44,300 bases of DNA from an uncultured Bacilli bacterium (GTDB taxonomy: Bacteria; Bacillota_I; Bacilli_A; RF39; UBA660). Shown here piece after piece: positions 24,395 to 33,029 of the stretch. The notes beneath the pieces are model-generated. The model was not told the origin of the DNA and did not search any database. It worked only from the letters and a program-made list of their open reading frames with translations. The stretch lies in contig CANQMM010000006.1 of the NCBI GenBank assembly GCA_947624955.1, positions 1 through 44,300 of the forward strand. The letters run 5' to 3'. Positions within the stretch are counted from its first letter, which is position 1; every line of letters begins with the position of its first letter. The position numbers and the translations under genes were made by a program.

Positions 24395-25753
24395 ATGCGA
24401 AAAAAATTAGGAATTTTATTTTTGCTATCTTTGAGTTTTGTAACGATAAAAGTTAAAGCTTTAGAGACGTTTCGTAAAGGCGATGAAATTCGTGGGGCTT
24501 ATGTCCGAGTAAATGATAATGGCATAAAAAAAGATTTAAAGATTAGCTTTTATTACAATACCGATAATGAAGTAGTCTATCCATTACAAGTTTATAGCGA
24601 TAATTTAGAAAATTACGAAGAGACAACAATCGATAGGCAGTTGTTAACTAAATTAGTCGATTTAGCTTATTACGGCTATGGATATGAGAAAAACATCGCT
24701 CAAAAATGGTATGTTGTTACACAAGTATTAATTTGGCAGACAATATACGGGGAAGAAAACGTAATGTTTATCGATGGATATGATGGCAATAAAGTAAGTA
24801 AATACGAAGAAGAAATGCAAAGACTTAGTGATTTAGTCGAGTATCATTATTTAAAACCATACTTTAACAAAGATACGTTAAATTACAATTTAGAAGAAGT
24901 TTTAGAAGATGAAAATGGTTTATTAGAAGAATTTCTTACCGATAAAGGAACAATTAAAAATAAGGCACTAATTATAACTCCAAATACTATTGATGAATGG
25001 GATATTAATTTAAGCAAAGTAGCTAATAAATATAAACACATTCCGTTAGTTTATGGCTTAAATGACGAGAAATTCTTAGTACCAGGTAACTATGAAACAC
25101 TTGCTTATAATTATCAGTTTAAAGTATTAAAAGGAACTCTGAAATTAAATATTTTAAAAGATGATACTATTTGTATGGCATGTGATGAAGGCGTTCTTTA
25201 CGGCATCTATAAAGATGATAAATTAATTCAAGAATTTAATACGAATTCCATAGAGGAAATAATTTTAGGACCTAGTAAATATCAAATTAAAGAGATAAAG
25301 CGCGATACGGGATTTATAAAAGATGAAAATAGCTATGAAATAGAAATAAAAGCCAATGAAGAGACAGGCTTAGAGATTCAAGAAAATAAAATTAAAAATG
25401 TGATAAATATTCAAAAGTATAATAAAAAAGTTGTCGACAATGTCAGTGTTTTTGGAATTTATAGCGAAAATGGTGAATTATTAAAAGAATTTAAAGTTGA
25501 TAACGGCAATTACATCCTTACTTTAGGTTATGGCAATTATATTTTAAAACATCAAAGTAATGATAGTAAGTATGACTTGGCAGCGGATTTATTATTCAAA
25601 GTTAGAACTAATGGTCTTGAGCAAACAAAAAATATTGTTAGTGATTTAGCACCAAATGTGCAAGTTCCAGATACTATGAAATTATCTAATTTATTTAATG
25701 CGATGGTGTTTATCATTGGTGGTTTTTGTTTAAAAATAGGGAAAAAATATTAA
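24395..25753 (+). CDS. Secreted thioester-domain-like surface protein
   Basis: The protein is 452 residues with an N-terminal signal peptide (MRKKLGILFLLSLSFVTIKVKA). The next ~130 residues resemble Gram-positive thioester (TED) adhesin domains, with the Gln-containing helix KWYVVTQVLIWQTIYG. The Cys that should form the thioester with that Gln is not evident upstream (the matching place reads AYYGYGYE). Two or three beta-rich SpaA/prealbumin-like repeats follow (GVLYGIYKDDKLIQEF, NVSVFGIYSENGELLKEF). The C-terminus is a hydrophobic anchor ending in IGKKY, without LPXTG. The start at ATG 24395, eight bases after GGGAGG, replaces GTG 24386. A SigH-like motif lies upstream. The adhesin role is inference. 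Confidence 0.75.
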   Translation: MRKKLGILFLLSLSFVTIKVKALETFRKGDEIRGAYVRVNDNGIKKDLKISFYYNTDNEVVYPLQVYSDNLENYEETTIDRQLLTKLVDLAYYGYGYEKNIAQKWYVVTQVLIWQTIYGEENVMFIDGYDGNKVSKYEEEMQRLSDLVEYHYLKPYFNKDTLNYNLEEVLEDENGLLEEFLTDKGTIKNKALIITPNTIDEWDINLSKVANKYKHIPLVYGLNDEKFLVPGNYETLAYNYQFKVLKGTLKLNILKDDTICMACDEGVLYGIYKDDKLIQEFNTNSIEEIILGPSKYQIKEIKRDTGFIKDENSYEIEIKANEETGLEIQENKIKNVINIQKYNKKVVDNVSVFGIYSENGELLKEFKVDNGNYILTLGYGNYILKHQSNDSKYDLAADLLFKVRTNGLEQTKNIVSDLAPNVQVPDTMKLSNLFNAMVFIIGGFCLKIGKKY

Positions 25754-25779
25754 AAAATGCAATTTTTTGCATTTTTTTT
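25752..25779 (+). terminator. Intrinsic terminator of the thioester-like gene
   Basis: AAAAAATGCAA pairs with TTGCATTTTTT around TTTT, ending in eight T. Confidence 0.82.
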
Positions 25780-25790
25780 AGGAAAAAAAA

Positions 25791-25815
25791 AGGAAATTAG
25801 GGGGTTAGCGATAAT
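25791..25815 (+). promoter_or_regulatory. SigH-like promoter motif, site B (upstream of dnaG-rpoD)
   Basis: AGGAAAT at 25791-25797 is followed after 12 bases by GATAAT at 25810-25815, the same geometry as site A. The leader to the GAGGGTG ribosome binding site would be very short. In B. subtilis the dnaG-sigA operon is known to have a SigH promoter, which supports this reading. Confidence 0.55.
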
Positions 25816-25838
25816 AATTATAAGTAGAGGGTGAAATA

Positions 25839-27590
25839 ATGGCATATATAAGTGACGAGATGCTAAATACAATTAGAGCCAAAGTAAATATAGTCGATTT
25901 GATTGGCAAATATGTTCCACTTACCCAAAAAGGGAAGAACTATTTTGGGGTTTGTCCATTTCATGATGACCATTCGCCGAGTATGAGTGTTTCCCAAGAT
26001 AAGCAGATATATAAATGCTTTTCGTGTGGGGCTTCCGGGAATGTCTTTACGTTTGTGCAAAATTATGAAAATGTGCCGTGGAATGAAGCCGTAGCGATTG
26101 TAGCTAGTAGTGTAGGCATCAGTATCGATGTCAGTGCGGCGAAAAGTAAAGCCAATACGGTATTTAAGACGGAATTAGAAATTATGAATTTGGCGGAAAT
26201 GTATTTTCAAAATAATTTGCAGTCCTCTTATGGTATGCAAGCCCTTAAATATTTAAAAGAACGCGGGATGAGTGAAGAAGCAATAGCAGAATTTGGAATT
26301 GGTCTTTCTTTAGATAAAAAAGATGGCTTAAAAGATTTGTTGGCTAAGAAAAATTATAATATCGAGACATTATGGGATTTAGGATTAGTCAATAAAGAAG
26401 GAACAGATGTCTTTTCCCGGAGAATTACTTTCCCTCTATGGGATAAAGATGGTAACGTAGTTGGATTTACCGGAAGAATTTACCAAGGAGAAAATACAAG
26501 TAAATATTTAAATAGTAAAGAGAGCAAAATATTTAAAAAAGGAGAATTATTATATAATTATCATAATGCTAAAGATGTAGCTAAAAGAGAGAAATCTATC
26601 ATTGTAGTTGAAGGCAATATGGATGCTATTCGTCTCTTTGTCAGTGGGGTTAAAAATGTTGTAGCTCTAATGGGGACAAGCTTAACTAGTTATCAAATCG
26701 ATCTATTAAAAAAGTTACGAGTGAAAGTAATTCTTTGTTTAGATAATGATAGTGCAGGAATTAGTGCCATGCTAGCTAATGGGGCTTTGCTGCAAAAGAA
26801 TAAAGTGGATACATCAGTTATTATGCTTAGTGGTTGTAAAGACCCCGATGAATACATTTTAAAAAATGGCAAAGAAGCATTTATAAATTTACTGAAAGAA
26901 CCAATTAAGTATTTTGAATTTCAAATAAAAATGGCTAAGGAAGGGAAAGATTTAACTAAACCTTTAGATTTAGCTAATTATATCAATCAAGTAATTGCAA
27001 TCTTAAAAGATGTCGAAGATCCAATTCTAAAAGATATTACAATCAAACAGATGGCGAGCAATTATGATATCGATGTCGATTTATTAAAAGAGCGAGTTAA
27101 TTTTGAAGAAAATAATAAAATAGCACCAATTGGCAATAATAAAAATGGTAAGGAATATGCCAAAAGAGATTTTAAGGATGAAATTGCCAAGAAAATGTTG
27201 TATTATATGATGAATGACGGAAAGTTTATCGATATATATAAAAAGAAGTTAGGGTTTATCGATAGTGTCGATTTACGAGGACTAGCTAATGAAATATTAT
27301 ATTATTATGACACATATAAACAAATTAATATAGCCGATTTTATTTCTTATATGGGTGATAAGAAATTAAACAGCGTATTAGATGAGATTATCAGATTAAA
27401 TATGGAAGATGAGTTATTAGAAAGTGCGATGGATGAGTATGTCAATAGTTATTACCGTTTAATGGTTAAAGACCAAATTAATGGTTTGAAGATAAAAATG
27501 AAAGATGAAATGGACATAAACAAAAAAATGGAAATAGCAAGTAGAATTGCAGAATTGAAAAAAGGATGTGTGGGAAATGGTCGAAATTAA
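25839..27590 (+). CDS. dnaG: DNA primase
   Basis: DnaG synthesises RNA primers for replication. The CHC2 zinc-binding domain is at residues ~38-65 ([13 protein letters not shown] ... [10 protein letters not shown]). The Toprim core has VVEGNMDAI and LCLDNDSAG. The C-terminal helicase-binding region is present but divergent. The length of 583 residues is normal. It overlaps rpoD slightly (14 bases from the preferred rpoD start), and the dnaG-rpoD-trmK order matches Bacillus. A terminator immediately upstream isolates the operon, whose only visible promoter is the SigH-like site B. Confidence 0.97.
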   Translation: MAYISDEMLNTIRAKVNIVDLIGKYVPLTQKGKNYFGVCPFHDDHSPSMSVSQDKQIYKCFSCGASGNVFTFVQNYENVPWNEAVAIVASSVGISIDVSAAKSKANTVFKTELEIMNLAEMYFQNNLQSSYGMQALKYLKERGMSEEAIAEFGIGLSLDKKDGLKDLLAKKNYNIETLWDLGLVNKEGTDVFSRRITFPLWDKDGNVVGFTGRIYQGENTSKYLNSKESKIFKKGELLYNYHNAKDVAKREKSIIVVEGNMDAIRLFVSGVKNVVALMGTSLTSYQIDLLKKLRVKVILCLDNDSAGISAMLANGALLQKNKVDTSVIMLSGCKDPDEYILKNGKEAFINLLKEPIKYFEFQIKMAKEGKDLTKPLDLANYINQVIAILKDVEDPILKDITIKQMASNYDIDVDLLKERVNFEENNKIAPIGNNKNGKEYAKRDFKDEIAKKMLYYMMNDGKFIDIYKKKLGFIDSVDLRGLANEILYYYDTYKQINIADFISYMGDKKLNSVLDEIIRLNMEDELLESAMDEYVNSYYRLMVKDQINGLKIKMKDEMDINKKMEIASRIAELKKGCVGNGRN

Positions 27591-28662
27591 AAGTTTAGAC
27601 GAAAGAAAAAAAGAATTAGAAAAATTAGGAAAGAGTCAAGGGTATATTACTTTTGAACAATTAGCGGAATCTTTAAAAGGTTTAGAGGTCGATAATGATG
27701 CTTTGGATGATTTATACAATTTCTTTGTCGATAAAGGGATTGAAGTAGTTAGTGAAAATGCTGATGACGAAGCTAATAAAGGGGGAGAAGAAAACTTATT
27801 ACTCGATGATGCCGAAATAACTAAGGATATAAATATTAATGACCCGGTTAGAATGTATTTAAAAGAAATTGGACGAATTAGTTTGTTATCACCGGAAGAA
27901 GAAAGTGCTTTATCAATTAGAGTAGCTAATGGGGATAAAGAAGCAGAAAGAATCCTAGCCGAATCTAACTTACGATTAGTTGTCAGTATTGCTAAACGGT
28001 ATGTTGGTAGAGGATTATTATTTCTCGATTTAATTCAAGAAGGTAATATCGGGCTTATGAAAGCCGTCGAAAAATTCGATTACGATAAAGGATTTAAATT
28101 TAGTACTTATGCTACTTGGTGGATTAGACAAGCAATTACAAGAGCTTTAGCTGACCAAGCAAGAACCATAAGAGTACCAGTTCATATGGTAGAAACTATC
28201 AATAAGATGGCAAGAATTCAAAGACAAATGACGCTTGAGTTAAATAGAGAGCCAAGTGAAGAAGAATTAGCTGATAAGATGGGAATTTCAGTAGATAAAG
28301 TAAGAGAAGTAATCAAAATTAGTCAAGATCCAGTATCCCTTGAGACTCCTATTGGGGAAGAAGATGACTCGCATTTAGGAGATTTCATTAAAGATGAACG
28401 GAGTATGTCACCAGAAGAATATGCTACTAATGAAATATTAAAAGAAGAGATTAGATCAGTACTGATGACTTTACAAGAAAGAGAACAAGAAGTATTGGAA
28501 TTACGTTTCGGATTAATCGATGGGACAAGCCATACTTTGGAAGAAGTAGGGAAACGTTTCAATGTTACAAGAGAAAGAATTAGACAAATTGAAGCTAAGG
28601 CATTACGAAAATTACGTCATCCTTCAAGAGCGAAAAAATTAAAGGATTTTATGACGGAATAA
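27577..28662 (+). CDS. rpoD: Housekeeping sigma factor SigA/RpoD
   Basis: This is the primary sigma-70 factor, 361 residues. Region 1.1 is short (residues ~1-60). Region 1.2/2 shows [52 protein letters not shown] and [16 protein letters not shown]. Region 3 follows with RIPVH-like RVPVHMVET. Region 4 has [41 protein letters not shown] 27577, eight bases after AAAGGATG, is preferred over the track's GTG 27568. trmK begins on the last base of its stop codon (TAATG), a tight coupling. Confidence 0.98.
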   Translation: MVEIKSLDERKKELEKLGKSQGYITFEQLAESLKGLEVDNDALDDLYNFFVDKGIEVVSENADDEANKGGEENLLLDDAEITKDININDPVRMYLKEIGRISLLSPEEESALSIRVANGDKEAERILAESNLRLVVSIAKRYVGRGLLFLDLIQEGNIGLMKAVEKFDYDKGFKFSTYATWWIRQAITRALADQARTIRVPVHMVETINKMARIQRQMTLELNREPSEEELADKMGISVDKVREVIKISQDPVSLETPIGEEDDSHLGDFIKDERSMSPEEYATNEILKEEIRSVLMTLQEREQEVLELRFGLIDGTSHTLEEVGKRFNVTRERIRQIEAKALRKLRHPSRAKKLKDFMTE

Positions 28663-29306
28663 TGAAAAGCCAAAGATTGGAAGCAATAGCTAGTTTAATT
28701 GAAAAAAATGACCAAGTTATCGATATAGGATGTGACCATGCTTATCTAAGTATTTATTTGTGTAAAAATAAACTATGTAAGAAAGTTATGGCTACTGATA
28801 TTAACGAGAATCCTTTAAGACAAGCACAAAAAAATATTGAGCAGAATGGACTCAACATCGAATTAAAACTGAGTGATGGACTTGAGGATATAGAAATTGG
28901 AGATTTTGATACTTTGGTTATTGCGGGAATGGGAACAACAACGATTAAAAAGATTTTAAGCAATGACCAAGTTAAAAAAATTAAGAAGTTAGTTTTGGCA
29001 AGCCATAACGATTTAGTCGATTTACGATATTTTGTAACTAGTTTAGGTTTCTACTTGCAAAAAGAATTAGTAGTTTATGAAAATGGTAAATACTATGAAA
29101 TAATGGCTTTTCGAAAAAACGATAAAAAAAATACGGAAGAAGAACTAATCTATGGTTTATTAGATACAAAATATTGCGATTATTATGCTTTTCTAATAGA
29201 TAAATATACTAAAATATATTGTTCTTTGCCGGAAGGCGAAAGAGTAAAGAAAGACGAGTATCAAAGAAAAATCGATTATTTACAAAATTTTATAGGAAAA
29301 ATTTAG
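28662..29306 (+). CDS. trmK: tRNA (adenine22-N1)-methyltransferase TrmK
   Basis: TrmK methylates A22 of tRNAs using SAM. RLEAIASLI opens the protein; the SAM-binding motif is VIDIGCDHAYLSIYL; LVIAGMGTTTI matches the family catalytic-loop region. At 214 residues it has typical length. It is coupled to rpoD through TAATG, the same neighbourhood as in Bacillus. The last 17 bases overlap the end of the convergent minus-strand gene. Confidence 0.94.
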   Translation: MKSQRLEAIASLIEKNDQVIDIGCDHAYLSIYLCKNKLCKKVMATDINENPLRQAQKNIEQNGLNIELKLSDGLEDIEIGDFDTLVIAGMGTTTIKKILSNDQVKKIKKLVLASHNDLVDLRYFVTSLGFYLQKELVVYENGKYYEIMAFRKNDKKNTEEELIYGLLDTKYCDYYAFLIDKYTKIYCSLPEGERVKKDEYQRKIDYLQNFIGKI

Positions 29307-29532
29307 GAGCCGATACATTATTTATTTGTACTGACTCTTTTTTTGTGGGCAGACTTTGGAAATTTTGGACTAAAGGTTTTAAAACGGAAAAAGCATTGCG
29401 AGCGTTAGCGATTAAAGGCCTTGCTTGTTCATATAGAGGGATCATTTGATTGGCAAGGGATAAAGTCTTGGATAAGCCACCAAGAATTTTGGAAAAACTA
29501 AAGGGAGTTCTAACTATTTGATATGGAAACAT
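29290..29532 (-). CDS. YqfQ-like small protein, the only minus-strand gene
   Basis: The product has 80 residues. Its core (GGLSKTLSLANQMIPLY followed by EQARPLIANARNAFSVLK) recalls the short YqfQ/VrrA-like proteins of Bacilli, whose role is unknown. In B. subtilis yqfQ lies near trmK, which supports the guess. On the minus strand the ATG is preceded by GAGGT with an eight-base gap, a proper ribosome binding site. A TTGCAA box (29576-29581) and an AT-rich -10 region lie upstream, back to back with the pilC promoter. It converges on trmK and overlaps it by 17 bases. There is no signal peptide; the middle helix is amphipathic. Confidence 0.72.
   Translation of the reverse strand: MFPYQIVRTPFSFSKILGGLSKTLSLANQMIPLYEQARPLIANARNAFSVLKPLVQNFQSLPTKKESVQINNVSAPKFFL
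29308..29347 (+). terminator. Probable terminator of dnaG-rpoD-trmK
   Basis: GAGCCGATACA pairs imperfectly with TGTACTGACTC (two mismatches, one wobble) around an AT-rich loop, followed by seven T. It lies just after the trmK stop, inside the 3' part of the opposing gene. Confidence 0.6.
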
Positions 29533-29588
29533 ATTACATTACCTCATAATAATATATGAATAATTTTCAAATATATTGCAAAATTGGT

Positions 29589-29616
29589 TTTACTAATTGG
29601 AAAGATATGATATAAT
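29589..29616 (+). promoter_or_regulatory. Promoter of the pilC-pilD pair
   Basis: TTTACT at 29589-29594 and TATAAT at 29611-29616 are 16 bases apart, with a TGA extended -10 element directly before TATAAT. Confidence 0.75.
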
Positions 29617-29650
29617 TTTAGGTATAGTAATAGAGTGGAGGTGTACTTTA

Positions 29651-31273
29651 ATGATTGATGAAAAGGGGAGTAGTAAAGTACAGGTAAACTCTAATGATGG
29701 AAATATAATTAAACATTTTATTACTTTAATAATTATCGGGGTGCAAGAACTATTTTATTGGGTTAAAGATACGGTAAGATTTGTCGGGGTTGGTTTTAAG
29801 AGAATCTTTATCGATACTTTAGCTAATCTTTATTATGCTTCTAGTAGCAATGTAGATAGAGCTTATAGAGAGACTAAGAAAGCTTTGGGAGTTAATCAAA
29901 GTAAAGCAGTTAAAGCTCCTAAAGAAAGTTTATGGGAAAAATTAAATAGCAATATCGGTATGAGTAAAAGTAAAATTGCTAAATTGGAAGCTAATAAACA
30001 ATTACTGCAAGCAGAATTAGCAGGTTTAGATGCTAAAAGATTATCTAAGCCGACGGTTTATTTATATAAAGCGAAAGATCCTAAAGGAAAAATAATTAGT
30101 GGGACGTTTACAGGATTTTCAAAATTGGATGTAAATACTTTTTTAGTTAATGAAGGTTATGATGTCTACAGTATTGAAACGAGTAAATGGATTAACTTTG
30201 TCTATGGCGAAAGTGGTTTTTTAGCGAAAAAGTTAAGTAACAAAGATCTAATATTTTGGCTCACGCAGTTATCGACTTATGTAAAAAGTGGAATTCCCCT
30301 TACCAATGCCGTAAGAATTTTAGGCAATCAAATGGGGAAAAATGGTGGGCGAAAGAGAGTTTTCGATATGATTGTATACCACTTAACAATGGGGGAAGCG
30401 TTTTCTTCGGCTTTGGAAAAACAAGGTTCCTTTTTCCCATCCCTTTTAATCAATATGTTAAAAGCGGCTGAAGCAACAGGAGAACTAGAAGAAACCCTCG
30501 ATGATATGGCGAATTATTATCAAGAGGTGGAATCGACAAGAAAGCAAATGATTAGTGCAATGACCTATCCAGCAATTATTACCGTTTTTGCTTTTGCGGT
30601 TGTTACATTTATTGTCGTTTATGTTGTTCCCCAATTTAATCAAATATTTGCATCTTTAAATACCGAAATTAATGGTTTAACAGCATTTATAATTAAAGTA
30701 TCGAATAATTTAAAGAAGAATTTGACTTTGTATTTAATGCTAATTGTGGCCTTTATCATTTTATTTTATTTAGCTTATAAGAAAATTAAAGCGTTTAGAA
30801 GGGCAATACAAGTATTTTTAATGCATATGCCGATAGTAGGAAATATTATTATTTATAGTGAGATGGCGATTTTTTCCAAAACTTTTAGTTCACTTTTGAA
30901 AAATAATGTTTTTATAACGGACAGTATCGATATTTTAAGTAAAATTACTAATAATGAGATATATAAGGAAATAATGTTTAATACGATTTCGAATGTTGCC
31001 GTAGGTGGGAAAATAAGTGAAACTTTTGAAAACCATTGGGCGGTTCCGGATGTCGCTTATTATATGATAGTTACAGGTGAATCTACGGGTGAGTTAGCTT
31101 CAATGATGAATACAGTAAGTAGATATTATCAAGAGCAACATACGGTTTTAGTTTCGGGGTTGAAAAGCTTTATTGAACCATTGATGATTGTTATGTTAGC
31201 CGTAATGGTTGGAATTATAGTATTAGCAGTCGTTATGCCAATGTTTCAATTATATAGTAGTATACAGATGTAG
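29651..31273 (+). CDS. pilC: PilC/GspF-type pilus platform protein with extended N-terminus
   Basis: This is a 540-residue type II secretion/type IV pilus inner-membrane protein. From about residue 136 it has the standard layout: the N-terminal VYLYKAKDPKGKIISGTF domain, then a first GspF domain (LTQLSTYVKSGIPLTNAVRIL ... MLKAAEATGELEETL), a membrane helix, and a second GspF domain (FSKTFSSLLKNNVFITDSIDIL ... MIVTGESTGELASMM), ending in a final helix. The first ~135 residues are extra: an amphipathic/hydrophobic stretch and a Lys-rich helical region. Start ATG 29651 follows GGAGGTG by seven bases; the track start is too early. No partner ATPase or pilin lies nearby. Competence (ComGB-like) function is possible. 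Confidence 0.88.
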   Translation: MIDEKGSSKVQVNSNDGNIIKHFITLIIIGVQELFYWVKDTVRFVGVGFKRIFIDTLANLYYASSSNVDRAYRETKKALGVNQSKAVKAPKESLWEKLNSNIGMSKSKIAKLEANKQLLQAELAGLDAKRLSKPTVYLYKAKDPKGKIISGTFTGFSKLDVNTFLVNEGYDVYSIETSKWINFVYGESGFLAKKLSNKDLIFWLTQLSTYVKSGIPLTNAVRILGNQMGKNGGRKRVFDMIVYHLTMGEAFSSALEKQGSFFPSLLINMLKAAEATGELEETLDDMANYYQEVESTRKQMISAMTYPAIITVFAFAVVTFIVVYVVPQFNQIFASLNTEINGLTAFIIKVSNNLKKNLTLYLMLIVAFIILFYLAYKKIKAFRRAIQVFLMHMPIVGNIIIYSEMAIFSKTFSSLLKNNVFITDSIDILSKITNNEIYKEIMFNTISNVAVGGKISETFENHWAVPDVAYYMIVTGESTGELASMMNTVSRYYQEQHTVLVSGLKSFIEPLMIVMLAVMVGIIVLAVVMPMFQLYSSIQM

Positions 31274-31281
31274 GTGGTTTT

Positions 31282-32037
31282 ATGATAACAGGATTATTCT
31301 TTATATATGGTTTGTTTTTTGGTTCCTTTTTTATGGCTTTGGCCGACAGATGGAGTCAAGAACAATCGATAATTAAACCAAGAAGTCATTGTGAAAATTG
31401 CAATCATCCTTTGGCTTTCTATGAAATGATACCAGTAATATCTTATATTTTTTTACGTGGTAAATGTCGCAATTGTCATAAGCATATCTCGATTGTCTAT
31501 CCGATAATTGAACTGTTAACCGGGGGATTATTTGCGATTAGTTATGTTTTATATGGTTTTAGTAGTAATTTAATAATAATGCTTGCATTGTCATCTTTGC
31601 TAGTTATCGTCTATGTTAGTGACTTTAAATATCTAGTCATTTTAGATATTCCATTAATTATTACGGCGGTAATCATATTTAGTACGGTATTGTGGGCGGA
31701 AGGACTTACTAGTGCTCTATGGCATTTGTTATCCGGAATTATTATATTTTTAGTGATGTTACTCATTAAAATCGTCGGTGATAAACGCTTTAAAAGGGAA
31801 TCTTTAGGCGGTGGAGATGTCAAGTTATCTTTTCTTTTTGGCTTAACTTTAAATTTCTATTTAGGGATTGTCGTTTTAGTCGTAGCATCTTTACTGACTT
31901 ATCCTTTAGCTATTTACTATGTTTGTAAAAAGAATGATGCCGAAATCCCCTTTGGGCCGTTTTTAATGACGGGTTTAGTTATCGTCTATGTTTATCAAAC
32001 ACCACTTATTAATTTGCTACAGACTTTAATTTTCTAA
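31282..32037 (+). CDS. pilD: Prepilin peptidase / N-methyltransferase (PilD/ComC)
   Basis: This 251-residue bifunctional A24 peptidase is a membrane enzyme that cleaves and N-methylates prepilins. The N-terminal domain has the two CxxC pairs (CENCNHPL and CRNCHKH) around EMIPVISYI. The catalytic aspartates are expected in YVSDFKY and in GGGDVKL. It follows pilC by eight bases behind AGGTGG. Because the Tad locus has no TadV/CpaA, this enzyme is the only visible candidate to process Flp and the TadE/G-like proteins; that is inference. Confidence 0.95.
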   Translation: MITGLFFIYGLFFGSFFMALADRWSQEQSIIKPRSHCENCNHPLAFYEMIPVISYIFLRGKCRNCHKHISIVYPIIELLTGGLFAISYVLYGFSSNLIIMLALSSLLVIVYVSDFKYLVILDIPLIITAVIIFSTVLWAEGLTSALWHLLSGIIIFLVMLLIKIVGDKRFKRESLGGGDVKLSFLFGLTLNFYLGIVVLVVASLLTYPLAIYYVCKKNDAEIPFGPFLMTGLVIVYVYQTPLINLLQTLIF

Positions 32038-32040
32038 AAC

Positions 32041-32069
32041 TTGTAAAAATAGATAAAAACTGTTAGAAT
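32041..32069 (+). promoter_or_regulatory. Promoter of the ireB-ruvX-yrzB operon
   Basis: TTGTAA at 32041-32046 and TAGAAT at 32064-32069 are 17 bases apart, with TGT directly before the -10. Confidence 0.72.
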
Positions 32070-32093
32070 AATGATGTATTGGAAGGTGGTCTT

Positions 32094-32342
32094 ATGGACA
32101 GTGTAACAACTTTATTCGATGTGAGTCTTTTAAAAGAAGAGAATGTATCTAGAACCCTTAAGGAGGTTTATGATTCATTAAAAGAACGTGGTTATAACCC
32201 CGTTAATCAAATTGTCGGTTACATAATTAGTGGGGATCCTGGCTATATTTCGAGTTATCAAAATGCCCGGAAAAAGATGATGAGTCTAGATAGGTCAGAA
32301 TTAACGGCGATTATTTTAGAATCATATTTAAAAAATCATTGA
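32094..32342 (+). CDS. ireB: IreB-family regulatory phosphoprotein (YrzL)
   Basis: This 82-residue protein belongs to the IreB (DUF965/UPF0297) family, a substrate of the Ser/Thr kinase IreK in Enterococcus that tunes cephalosporin resistance. The family core KERGYNPVNQIVGYIISGDPGYI is clear. Thr residues near the N-terminus (VTTLFD) lie where IreB is phosphorylated. ATG 32094 follows GGAAGGTGG; the track's TTG 32079 lies before that site. It is translationally coupled to ruvX (TTGA overlap), the same order as yrzL-yrrK in Bacillus. Confidence 0.93.
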   Translation: MDSVTTLFDVSLLKEENVSRTLKEVYDSLKERGYNPVNQIVGYIISGDPGYISSYQNARKKMMSLDRSELTAIILESYLKNH

Positions 32343-32761
32343 GAGTATTAGGATTGGATTTAGGAACAAAGACTCTAGGATTAGCAATAAGTGATCGTAG
32401 TAATACTCTAGGTAAAGTGTTGGGAGTCATTAGATATAATGATTATGCTGAATTAATTATAGAGTTAAAAAAAGTTATTGCGGAGAATGAAGTAGGGACT
32501 TTAGTCTTAGGATTACCAAAGAATATGGATAATACTTTAGGATTTGCGGCCCAAAGGTCGTTAGATTTTAAAGAAATGTTAGAAAAAGAAATAAAGTTGC
32601 CAGTTCTTTTAGAAGATGAAAGACTTTCGACAGTGGAAGCGGAAAACATCTTATTAGAAGCGGATTTGAGTAGAAAAAAAAGAAAAAGCATTATCGATGG
32701 TATGGCAGCCCTAATAATATTAGAAAGTTATTTAAGGAGGAATAGTAATGGAAGAAAATAA
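32339..32761 (+). CDS. ruvX: Holliday junction resolvase-like RuvX/YqgF
   Basis: RuvX/YqgF is an RNase H-fold nuclease linked to pre-16S rRNA processing and junction resolution. GLDLGTKTLGLAISD provides the first catalytic Asp; LVLGLPKNMD and LEDERLSTVEAE follow, and the C-terminal Asp is in IIDGMAA. It has 140 residues, the usual length. The TTG start overlaps the ireB stop (TTGA), which is weak on its own but coupled. It overlaps the next gene by 14 bases. Confidence 0.95.
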   Translation: MRVLGLDLGTKTLGLAISDRSNTLGKVLGVIRYNDYAELIIELKKVIAENEVGTLVLGLPKNMDNTLGFAAQRSLDFKEMLEKEIKLPVLLEDERLSTVEAENILLEADLSRKKRKSIIDGMAALIILESYLRRNSNGRK

Positions 32762-33029
32762 AAGTGTTCTTACAATAGTTAATGACGATGGTAAAGAGGT
32801 AGAATGCGAAGTATTATTTACTTTTGATAGTGATGAAACCAAGAAAAGTTACATTGTCTATACCGATAATACGACTGATGAAAGTGGTAGTACTAAAGTG
32901 TATGCTTCAACTTATGATCCAACGGGAAAAGATAGTACTTTAGGACCAATTGAAAGTGAAAAAGAATGGTTAGTCGTTGAAAATATCTTGGCATCAATTC
33001 AAAATAAAACGGAAACTACTGGAGAATGA
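32748..33029 (+). CDS. DUF1292 family protein (YrzB)
   Basis: This 93-residue acidic protein belongs to the DUF1292/YrzB family. The core reads DGKEVECEVLFTFDSDETKKSYIVYTD and ends with the EWLVVENIL segment. It is predicted soluble; its role is unknown, although it is almost always next to ireB and ruvX in Firmicutes. An AAGGAGG site precedes the ATG. The mltG start overlaps its stop codon as ATGA. Confidence 0.92.
   Translation: MEENKSVLTIVNDDGKEVECEVLFTFDSDETKKSYIVYTDNTTDESGSTKVYASTYDPTGKDSTLGPIESEKEWLVVENILASIQNKTETTGE

Noticed and set aside
29219-29449. Plus-strand 76-codon ORF after trmK
   Set aside because: It starts inside trmK in another frame, crosses the trmK terminator and is antisense to the better-supported minus-strand gene.
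30256-30471. 71-codon ORF inside pilC
   Set aside because: It is an out-of-frame shadow across the first GspF domain.
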